From NCBI GenBank assembly GCA_046292445.1, contig JBKBQT010000036.1:1-21590 (forward strand): a stretch of DNA of 21,590 bases. Direction: 5' to 3'. This DNA comes from CALIZF01 sp046292445 (lineage in GTDB: Bacteria; Pseudomonadota; Alphaproteobacteria; Rhodobacterales; Rhodobacteraceae). Made by a program: the position numbers and the translations under genes. This document shows positions 13,487 to 19,811 of this stretch, piece by piece (within the stretch, counting starts at the first letter, position 1; each line of letters starts with the position of its first letter). The notes under the pieces were generated by a model, which was given only the letters and a program-made list of their open reading frames with translations, did not search any database and was not told the origin of the DNA.

Positions 13487-15010
13487 ATGCAACGCCTTTC
13501 CATGCCCCACCGCCTGGTCGGCCTTGTGCCGGCGCTGCTGCTGGCCGTGCTCTTGCCGGCGGCGGCGCTGGCCCATGCCCAGCTACGCAGCGCCGAGCCC
13601 CCCGCGCATTCGGTGGTGGCGGCGGCGCCGTCCGCGGTTGTGCTGACCTTCAACGAACCCGTGGCGGTGCTGTCGGTCGTCTGGACCGGACCGGACGGAG
13701 CGGCCGCAGCGGCGCCCGCGCGCACCGAGGGGGCGCGGCTGATCGTGACGGTTCCCGAAGACGCGGCGCGCGGCACCCATGTGCTGAGCTGGCGCGTCGT
13801 TTCGGACGATGGCCACCCGGTCGGCGGCGCGCATGTCTTTTCGATCGGCGCGGCGACCGCGGCCATGGCGGCCGAGGCCTCGGCGGCGGCGGCGCGCCTG
13901 GCTGCGGCCGGACGCGCGGCGCTGACGCTGACGCTGGCCTTCGGCGTCGGCGCGCTGGCCGCAGCGGCCCTGTTCCGGGCGCCCGCCGCGGCAGCAGCGC
14001 GGTGGCTGGCCTGGGGCATCATGCCCGCAAGCCTGCTGCTGTTGGCGGGAACGGCGGCCGATCTTGCCGGCCGTATGGACGCGGCGGTTGCGCCTGCGGC
14101 CTGGGCGGCACTTGCAGGCTCGCCCTTTCTCGCCTCGGTCGTCCTCGCGCTCGCGGCGCTGGCGATGGCGTCGGCGGGCGGGCGCTGGCTGGCGGCGGGC
14201 GCGCTGGCCGCGGGCGGGCTGTCCTTCGCGGTCGCGGGGCATGCCGGCACCGCCGCCGTCTGGGCCGCGCCCGTGGTGGCGCTGCACGCGGCGCTGGCGA
14301 TGCTCTGGGCCGGCACGCTTGTCGTGCTGACGACGCGCGCGGGCCGGGACGCGGCGCTTGTCCGCTTCGGCCGGGTCGCGCCCGCGATGGTGGCCGGTCT
14401 GGTCGGCGCCGGTGCGGCCCTGTCCTGGGTGCAGCTCGATCCCGCCTTGCGCGGCTGGCAAGTTGTGTGGACGACCGGCTACGGGCAGGTGCTCGCGGCC
14501 AAGATCGCGCTGGCCGCGCTGATCCTCGGCCTTGCCGCGCTGAACCGCTGGCGGCTGGCGCCTGCGGCCGCGGCCGGTCGGCCCGCGGGCTTCGCCCGTT
14601 CGCTGGGGGCCGAGATCGCGCTCATGGTGCTGCTGCTTGCGTTGACCGGCGCCTTTCGCCTGACCCCGCCGCCCAGGGCGATGGCGGAACCCGCGGTTGC
14701 GGCGCATGTGCACGGGCGGCTGTCGGGGGGCGATCTGCGGCTGATCCCGGGCCGTCCGGGCGCGAACCGCATCGAGATCGCCCCCCATGACGCCGATTTC
14801 GGCCCGCTCGACCCGCGCGAGATCGCCGTCAGCCTGACCCATCCCGCCACCGGCACCGGGCCGGTCGAGGCCGTGCTGCGACCGGTCGGCGGCGGGCTCT
14901 GGCAGGGCGAGGCGGTCCTGCCCGCGGCAGGCGCCTGGGAGGCCGTGGTGCGCATCCTGATCGACGACTTCACGCAAGAGCGCCTGGGTGCGGCGCTGAC
15001 CTTGCCCTGA
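13487..15010 (+). CDS. CopC-CopD fusion, copper resistance/import protein
   Basis: This 507-residue membrane protein has three parts. A signal peptide (residues 1-29) is followed by a CopC domain (about 30-120) that begins with mature His30 (HAQLRSAEPPAHS); VVSDDGHPVGGAHVFSIG supplies the further Asp/His copper ligands. A CopD domain of about eight transmembrane helices spans roughly 135-410. A C-terminal periplasmic domain of about 100 residues (from HVHGRLSGGDLRL) resembles those often appended to CopD. CopC binds Cu(II) and CopD moves copper across the inner membrane; import to the cytoplasm is the usual view. ATG 13487 was chosen because GAGGAG lies 6 bases before it. The strong hairpin at 13376-13406 separates it from ycnI. 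Confidence 0.9.
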   Translation: MQRLSMPHRLVGLVPALLLAVLLPAAALAHAQLRSAEPPAHSVVAAAPSAVVLTFNEPVAVLSVVWTGPDGAAAAAPARTEGARLIVTVPEDAARGTHVLSWRVVSDDGHPVGGAHVFSIGAATAAMAAEASAAAARLAAAGRAALTLTLAFGVGALAAAALFRAPAAAAARWLAWGIMPASLLLLAGTAADLAGRMDAAVAPAAWAALAGSPFLASVVLALAALAMASAGGRWLAAGALAAGGLSFAVAGHAGTAAVWAAPVVALHAALAMLWAGTLVVLTTRAGRDAALVRFGRVAPAMVAGLVGAGAALSWVQLDPALRGWQVVWTTGYGQVLAAKIALAALILGLAALNRWRLAPAAAAGRPAGFARSLGAEIALMVLLLALTGAFRLTPPPRAMAEPAVAAHVHGRLSGGDLRLIPGRPGANRIEIAPHDADFGPLDPREIAVSLTHPATGTGPVEAVLRPVGGGLWQGEAVLPAAGAWEAVVRILIDDFTQERLGAALTLP

Positions 15011-15028
15011 ACCGGACGGGATCGCACG

Positions 15029-15057
15029 TTGACTTCGACCAAACGTAATAAGATAAC
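15029..15057 (+). promoter_or_regulatory. Putative sigma70 promoter for riboswitch 3
   Basis: TTGACT (15029-15034) and GATAAC (15052-15057) lie 17 bases apart, with an AT-rich spacer (AAACGTAATAA) unusual for this GC content. A start at about 15063 coincides with the first base of the riboswitch closing stem (15064). This is the best of the three matching promoters. Confidence 0.6.
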
Positions 15058-15063
15058 TGTGCG

Positions 15064-15245
15064 GACGGTTCCCGACCCCGGACGGGCGAGGGATGAAAAG
15101 GGAACGCGGTGCGGCGCAGCCCTGCGCCAAGTCCGCGACTGCCCCCGCAACTGTGAGCGGCGAGCGACCCTGCAACGGCCACTGCCCCGCACGGGGCGGG
15201 AAGGCGCAGGCAAGCGGCGACCCGCGAGTCAGGAGACCTGCCGTC
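15064..15245 (+). promoter_or_regulatory. Cobalamin riboswitch 3 (upstream of the CbiX-ferredoxin/transporter operon)
   Basis: The closing stem GACGG (15064-15068) pairs with CCGTC (15241-15245). In order come GGTTCCC, GATGAAAAGGGAACGCGGTGC, GACTGCCCCCGCAACTGTGAGC, GGCCACTGCC, GGGAAGGC, and the B12 box AGTCAGGAGACCTGCC at 15227-15242. This is a textbook AdoCbl riboswitch on the plus strand, so the seven-gene-long transport operon that follows should be repressed by B12. Confidence 0.97.
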
Positions 15246-15257
15246 ATGCCGACCAAC

Positions 15258-15285
15258 CCAACCCGGGCGGGGTGTCCCGGAGGAG
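15258..15285 (+). promoter_or_regulatory. Expression platform hairpin and Shine-Dalgarno of riboswitch 3
   Basis: CCAACCCGGGCGGGG followed by TGTCCCGGAGGAG contains a CCGGG/CCCGG stem that ends at the ribosome site GGAGGAG (15279-15285). It is 26 of 28 identical to 9808-9835 (minus strand) behind riboswitch 2. The first ATG after it (15288) opens a 36-codon frame, not the recognisable structural gene. Confidence 0.6.
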
Positions 15286-15287
15286 CC

Positions 15288-15398
15288 ATGACCATGACCG
15301 ACGCAGCCCTGCGCCCGCGACGTCCTGCCGTCCTGCCCCGACCGCGCCCCCGCGGATCGAGGAGGATGCGCCTTGGGCCAGCCGTCTGCCGACCCTGA
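15288..15398 (+). CDS. Possible leader peptide after riboswitch 3 (36 codons)
   Basis: ATG 15288, or ATG 15294 with better spacing, follows GGAGGAG. It reads 36 (or 34) codons to TGA at 15396-15398. The product begins MTMTDAALRPRR and is Arg/Pro-rich with no domain. The frame overlaps the TTG start of the next gene (15373) by 26 bases, so it could couple translation of the operon to the riboswitch. The Shine-Dalgarno and the parallel frame at riboswitch 2 support it; its odd composition argues against it. Confidence 0.35.
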   Translation: MTMTDAALRPRRPAVLPRPRPRGSRRMRLGPAVCRP

Positions 15399-15657
15399 CC
15401 TGCCCCCCCGCGCCGCAGCGGCCGCGCTGCCCTGCGCCGGTCCGCCCGGCGACTGCGCGGCGATCGCCCGTCTGCGGCGCCTTGCGCCGGAAGTCGATGC
15501 CGGACTGTCGGCCGTCTGCGGCCCCGACGCGGCGGCGGTCCGCGTTCTGGTCGATGTGCCCTGCCGCCTCGTCCCGTCCGGCCTGGGCCGCATCGCGGCG
15601 CGGTTCGATGCCGGTCGGGTGGATGTGAGGGCGACCGCGGTCCCGAGGGTCCAATGA
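15373..15657 (+). CDS. Unknown 94-residue cysteine-containing protein (B12 operon 3)
   Basis: I do not recognise this protein. TTG 15373 is preceded by a perfect AGGAGG (15360-15365) at 7-base spacing, and no ATG or GTG start is available in this frame before the stop at 15295-15297. The last codons overlap the next gene as ATGA, and third positions are GC-rich, both arguing that it is real. The 94 residues include Cys21, Cys28, Cys49 and Cys64, near an Ala-rich N-terminal part; AAVRVLVDVPCRLV looks like a beta-strand. There is no signal peptide, so it is probably cytoplasmic. A role in cobalt or corrinoid handling is suggested only by its place between the riboswitch and the CbiX-ferredoxin gene. 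Confidence 0.65.
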   Translation: MGQPSADPDLPPRAAAAALPCAGPPGDCAAIARLRRLAPEVDAGLSAVCGPDAAAVRVLVDVPCRLVPSGLGRIAARFDAGRVDVRATAVPRVQ

Positions 15658-16427
15658 CGGACGAACCCGACCACCTCATCTTCTGCCTCTCGCAGCCCAG
15701 CCTCTCGGCCCGCGACGAGGGGCGGCTGCTGGCCGCCCTGCACCGCGCGGCGCGGGCGCATTGCGCGCAGCCCGTCACGGTCGTGCGACTGGAGGGCAGC
15801 GGGACTGACCTTGCCCGGGCCCTGCGTCAGGCCCGCGACGTCGGCGCGACCCATGTGCGGGTCATGCCCGTGGGTTTCCCGATGGCTGCCAACATCGCCG
15901 CCTGGCTGCCCGGCGCGGTCGCGCATGTCGCGGCGACCGAGGGCGGGGAGATGCGGATCACGCTTGCCGAACCGCCCGCCCCCGAAGAAGCCGCCGCCGC
16001 GCTGGTGCCCCTGGCGCTCGAGGCGCGGGCGACCGATGCGGCGACGCTGCGCCCGACCCTGGGCAGCCCCGGCTGGCAGTTCCTGCCCGATTTCGACACG
16101 CATATCCTGGTCTGCACCGGCCCGCGCTGCGCCTTTCGCGGGGCGGGCACGCTTCTGGCCCGGCTCAAGGCGCGGCTGGCGGCGGCGGGCCTGTCGGACC
16201 GCTGCCTGACGACCGCGACCGGCTGCCTCTACCCCTGCAACCAGGGCCCGCTGATCGCGCTTTATCCGCAGGGCGCCTGGTATGTCGTGCCCGACGAGGC
16301 CGCGCTCGACCGCATCGTGACCGAGGTCATCGGCGCCGGCCGCGACGCGCCCGACCTGCGGCTGGCCGAACGCCCCGGCAGCCGCCGCGCCCCCCTTTCC
16401 CCCCCGAACCACAGGAGATCCGAATGA
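15654..16427 (+). CDS. Degenerate CbiX-like domain fused to a 2Fe-2S thioredoxin-like ferredoxin
   Basis: This 257-residue cytoplasmic protein has two parts. Residues about 5-110 resemble sirohydrochlorin cobaltochelatase CbiX (LLAALHRAARAHCA, DLARALRQARDVGATHVRVMPVG). The usual VGHGSR opening is CLSQPS, however, and the second metal-binding His of CbiX is absent, since FPMAAN replaces the GxH segment. Residues about 148-230 form a thioredoxin-like 2Fe-2S ferredoxin: C154 and C159 (ILVCTGPRCAFRG), then C191 and C195 (GCLYPCNQGP), followed by PQGAWYVVPDEAALDRIV. The ferredoxin part looks complete. The start overlaps the upstream stop as ATGA. Catalysis by the CbiX part is unlikely; binding of a tetrapyrrole or metal, with electron delivery from the cluster, is an inference. 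Confidence 0.82.
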   Translation: MTDEPDHLIFCLSQPSLSARDEGRLLAALHRAARAHCAQPVTVVRLEGSGTDLARALRQARDVGATHVRVMPVGFPMAANIAAWLPGAVAHVAATEGGEMRITLAEPPAPEEAAAALVPLALEARATDAATLRPTLGSPGWQFLPDFDTHILVCTGPRCAFRGAGTLLARLKARLAAAGLSDRCLTTATGCLYPCNQGPLIALYPQGAWYVVPDEAALDRIVTEVIGAGRDAPDLRLAERPGSRRAPLSPPNHRRSE

Positions 16428-17965
16428 CCCTCAGACTGTCCCGCCGCGCCGCCCTGGCCATGGCGGCCCTGCTGGCGCTGCCGCTGCCGGTGGCTGCCGA
16501 AACCGCCCCGCCGCTGCGCGTGGTCACGTCCTTTGCCATCGACAGCATGAATCCGTGGGAGGACGGTTTCTGGATGCAGGAATTCGGCCAGGCCGAGCTG
16601 CTCATGCAGTTCCGCGAGGATGGCCAGCACCATCCCTGGCTGCTCGAACGCCTCGAAAACCCCGAACCGACCCGCTGGGTGATGACGCTGCGCCCGGGCC
16701 TGACGTTCCAGAACGGCAAGCCTGTCGATGCCGCGGCCGTGCTGGCCGCGATCGAGGCCGCGCGCGCCCATTCCACCTCGGCCCAGGGCGCGGTGCCGGA
16801 AGGGGCGGTGTTCGCCGTCACCGGCCCCTTGGAGCTGACCGTGACCACGCCTGCGCCCTGGCCGGAACTGCCCGGCGTGCTGGCCGACGAATCGGTGTTC
16901 CTGATCCTTGACGCCGAAGCGGTGGCGGCCGCGGGCGAGGACTGGGGCAAGCTCGTCGGTGCGGGCATCTACACCGGCCCCTATGCCGTGACCGCGCTCG
17001 ACAGCGCGCGGATGGAGGCCGTGGCCTATCCGGGCTACTGGCAGGGTCCGCCCGCGCTGCCGGGTCTGACGCTCAGCTTCGTGCCCGACCCCAGCGCGCG
17101 CATCCTGGCCGTTCAGAACGACGAGGCCGATATCGCCCTCTACCCGCCGCTCGCGGCCCGGCCGATGGTCGAGGCGACACCGGGGGTGCATTTCAACATC
17201 GGCGCGCTCGGCACCGGGGGCTTTACCGGCTACATGAACCTGCGGCAGGGGCCGCTGGCCGATCCGGCCCTGCGCAAGGCGGTGCTGCGGGCGGTGGATT
17301 ACCGCGAGATCGCCGAGGACGTGTTCCGCGGCGGGCTGGCGCAGGCGACCTCGCTTTACGCGGCGAACCTGCCCTTCGCGCTGGAAAACTACCGCACCGA
17401 TCCGGCCGAGGCCGCGGCCCTGCTCGATGCGGCGGGCTGGGTGCCGGGCGCGAACGGCACCCGGCAGAAGGACGGGATGCCCTTGACGCTGGTGCTGGCG
17501 ATCTATCCCCAGCAGCCCGACCTCGCGCCCCTGTCGGCGGCGGTGCAGGCGCAACTGGCCCGCGTGGGGATCGCCGCCGAGATCGTCAGCTTCGACGGCA
17601 TCAACCAGGCGCTGATGGAGCCTGCGAACCGCTGGGACATCGCCATGGTCTCGACCGGGGCGGCGGGCTGGGGCCGGGTGCAGGGGTTCCTCGAAGGCTA
17701 TCTCCTGCCCGGTGCGCGGCGCAACTACGGCGGCTATGACAATGCCGAGGTGTCCGCCCTCGTCGCCGAACTTGCGACCGAGGCCGACACGGCGCGCCGC
17801 ACCGCGATCCTGCACCGCATCCAGACGATCCTGTGGGACGCGGATCCCTATGCGTTCTCGTTCAACATCCACAAGGGCCGCGTGGTCGTGAACGACCGCT
17901 ACGCCTGCTATCAGCCGGGCTTTGCGCTCTACCACATCTCGTGGCAGACCGCGCCGTGCCGCTGA
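16424..17965 (+). CDS. Periplasmic solute-binding protein, DppA/NikA family (SBP_bac_5; B12 operon 3)
   Basis: This 513-residue exported binding protein is the ligand receptor of the complete ABC system in this operon. The N-terminus (MTLRLSRRAALAMAALLALP, then VAAE) has a twin-Arg SRRAAL and could be a Tat or Sec signal; there is no lipobox Cys. Family features are NPWEDGFWMQEFGQAELL, TLRPGLTFQNGKPVDAAAVLAAIEAA, YTGPYAVTALDSARM, and a C-terminal YNEF-like DADPYAFSFNIHKGRVVVNDR. AGGAGA precedes ATG 16424, which overlaps the upstream stop as ATGA. It differs clearly from the binding protein of operon 2, so the two operons may recognise different ligands. Nickel or cobalt chelates or corrinoids are the likeliest cargo from context. 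Confidence 0.88.
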   Translation: MTLRLSRRAALAMAALLALPLPVAAETAPPLRVVTSFAIDSMNPWEDGFWMQEFGQAELLMQFREDGQHHPWLLERLENPEPTRWVMTLRPGLTFQNGKPVDAAAVLAAIEAARAHSTSAQGAVPEGAVFAVTGPLELTVTTPAPWPELPGVLADESVFLILDAEAVAAAGEDWGKLVGAGIYTGPYAVTALDSARMEAVAYPGYWQGPPALPGLTLSFVPDPSARILAVQNDEADIALYPPLAARPMVEATPGVHFNIGALGTGGFTGYMNLRQGPLADPALRKAVLRAVDYREIAEDVFRGGLAQATSLYAANLPFALENYRTDPAEAAALLDAAGWVPGANGTRQKDGMPLTLVLAIYPQQPDLAPLSAAVQAQLARVGIAAEIVSFDGINQALMEPANRWDIAMVSTGAAGWGRVQGFLEGYLLPGARRNYGGYDNAEVSALVAELATEADTARRTAILHRIQTILWDADPYAFSFNIHKGRVVVNDRYACYQPGFALYHISWQTAPCR

Positions 17966-18936
17966 GCACCTCCCCTGAACGCGAGGGGCGCGGGCTGGTC
18001 CGCGCCCTTCTGTCGCGGCTGGCGCAGGCGGCGCTGTCCGCGCTGGGGGCCAGTCTGATCGTCTGGCTGATGCTGCCGCTGGCGCCGGGCGATCCGGTGG
18101 ACATGATCCTGTCGGCCCGGCGGATCGAGGAACCGACGGCCGCCCAGATCGCCGAGCTGCGCGCGCGCTTCGGCCTCGATCTGCCGTCCTGGCTTCGGTA
18201 TGCCCATTGGCTGGCCGGCGTCGTGCAGGGCGACCTCGGCCTGTCCTGGCGCACGGGCGCGCCGGTGGCCGGGCTGCTGGCCGACCGGCTGCCCGCGACG
18301 CTGCGGCTTGTCGGCCTGGGCTTCGTCGTCTCGCTGGCCTGGTCGCTGGCGCTGGCGCTGGTCGCGGCCCGCTGGGCCGGGCGCTGGCCCGACCGGCTTG
18401 TGCTGGCCTATACGCGGGTGTTCGCGGCGATCCCGGCCTTCGTGCTGGCGCTTCTGGTGCTGCAATTCGTGGTGGTGGGCCTCGGCCTTGGCCTGGTGCT
18501 GTCGGGTGGCGCGGGCGCGACGCTCGCGCTGGCGGCGCTGGTGCTGGGGATCGACCGGGCGGCGGGCTGGACGCAGCTTCTGCGCGCCGCACTTCTGGCC
18601 GAGATGGCGCGCGGGCCGGCCGATGTGGCCCGCGCCCGCGGCGCACCCGAGGGGCGCATCCTGCGCGTGATCGCGCTGCCTGCGGGCCTGCTGCCCTGGC
18701 TGACGGCGGCCGGCATGTCGCTGGGCGGGCTGATCGCCGGGGCGCCGGTGATCGAGACGATCTTCACCTGGCCGGGTGTCGGGGCCGAATTGCTGGCGGC
18801 GCTGTCGGTGCGCGATGTGCCGGTGATCCAGGCCTTCGTCCTCTTGGCGGTGCTGGGCTATGTCGGCGCGAGCTTTTTGGTCGATGGCCTTGCGCTCTGG
18901 CTCGACCCCCGCCTGCGCGACGGAGGACGGGCGTGA
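17956..18936 (+). CDS. DppB/NikB-type ABC transporter permease (B12 operon 3)
   Basis: This 326-residue inner-membrane permease has LMLPLAPGDPVDMILS after the first membrane segment, the DppB signature. The coupling loop is near ARARGAPEGRILRVIALPAG, and the C-terminal TIFTWPGVGAELLAALSVRDVPVIQAF motif is typical of the family. GTG 17956 overlaps the binding-protein gene by 10 bases, which suggests coupling. No strong Shine-Dalgarno is seen, and a CTG near 17995 is the only other candidate close to the first hydrophobic stretch. The stop overlaps the next start as GTGA. Confidence 0.87.
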   Translation: MPLSTSPEREGRGLVRALLSRLAQAALSALGASLIVWLMLPLAPGDPVDMILSARRIEEPTAAQIAELRARFGLDLPSWLRYAHWLAGVVQGDLGLSWRTGAPVAGLLADRLPATLRLVGLGFVVSLAWSLALALVAARWAGRWPDRLVLAYTRVFAAIPAFVLALLVLQFVVVGLGLGLVLSGGAGATLALAALVLGIDRAAGWTQLLRAALLAEMARGPADVARARGAPEGRILRVIALPAGLLPWLTAAGMSLGGLIAGAPVIETIFTWPGVGAELLAALSVRDVPVIQAFVLLAVLGYVGASFLVDGLALWLDPRLRDGGRA

Positions 18937-19811
18937 TCTCCGCCACCAGGATCGACCCCACCGCAGGCCTCCATCGCGCCCCGCCGCATCTGCTGGCCGC
19001 GCTCGCGCGTCATCCCACGGGGCGCTGGGGCCTGATCCTGACCGCCCTGTTGCTGACGGCGGCGGCGGCCGGGCCGTGGCTCGCGCCCCATCCGCCGAAC
19101 CTGCCCGACTATGCCGCAACGCTGCGCCCGCCGGGCCCCGAGCACTGGCTGGGCACCGATGCCACCGGGCGCGATCAGCTGTCGCGGCTCCTGGACGGGG
19201 CGCGCCGGTCGCTGGGGGGGGCGCTGGTGGTCTCGGCCGCGATCACGCTGATCGGCCTCGTCTATGGCACGGCGGCGGCGCTGGCGGGCCGCTGGATCGA
19301 TGCGGCGATGATGCGCCTTGTGGATGTGGTCCTTGCACTGCCGGGGCTGATCCTCGCCTTCGCGGTGATCGGGTTGCTCGGCCCGGGCTATGTCAACCTG
19401 CTGATCGCGCTGATCGCGGCCGACTGGGCCTGGAAGGCGCGGATCGCCCGCGCCTGTGCGCAAGCCGCCGCGCAAAGCCCCGCGGCCGAGGTCGCGCGCC
19501 ACCTTGGCGTGCCGGAATGGCGCGTCGTGGCGCGGCACATCCTGCCGGCGGTGTTCTGGCCGCTTCTCGTGCTGGCCACCCTGGGGCTGGGCGGGCAGAT
19601 CGCGGCGATCTCGGCCTTTTCCTTCCTCGGGCTCGGGGTGCCGGTGCCGCTGGCCGAGTGGGGGGCGATGCTGGCCGAGTCGCGCTTCTTCTTCCGCATC
19701 GCGCCCTGGCTCTTGCTGGCCCCGGCGGCCTGCATCTTCGCCTCGGTGCTGGCGGCGAACCTCTTGGGCGAGGCCTTGCGCGACATCGCCACGCCCGAGG
19801 GCCGGTCATGA
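18933..19811 (+). CDS. DppC/NikC-type ABC transporter permease (B12 operon 3)
   Basis: This 292-residue inner-membrane permease is the partner of the DppB-type protein. HWLGTDATGRDQLSRLLDGA is the DppC signature, ARHLGVPEWRVVARHILP is the EAA-type loop that contacts the ATPase, and AFSFLGLGVPVPLAEWGAM follows. GTG 18933 overlaps the upstream stop as GTGA, with GGAGGA a few bases before it. The stop overlaps the ATPase start as ATGA. Confidence 0.89.
   Translation: MISATRIDPTAGLHRAPPHLLAALARHPTGRWGLILTALLLTAAAAGPWLAPHPPNLPDYAATLRPPGPEHWLGTDATGRDQLSRLLDGARRSLGGALVVSAAITLIGLVYGTAAALAGRWIDAAMMRLVDVVLALPGLILAFAVIGLLGPGYVNLLIALIAADWAWKARIARACAQAAAQSPAAEVARHLGVPEWRVVARHILPAVFWPLLVLATLGLGGQIAAISAFSFLGLGVPVPLAEWGAMLAESRFFFRIAPWLLLAPAACIFASVLAANLLGEALRDIATPEGRS

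Noticed and set aside
12208..18646. Very long open frames on the minus strand opposite copCD, the CbiX-ferredoxin gene and the binding protein (about 480 to 790 codons)
   Set aside because: They are antisense to well-recognised proteins, have Arg/Pro/Ala-rich products without domains, and follow from high GC at third positions.
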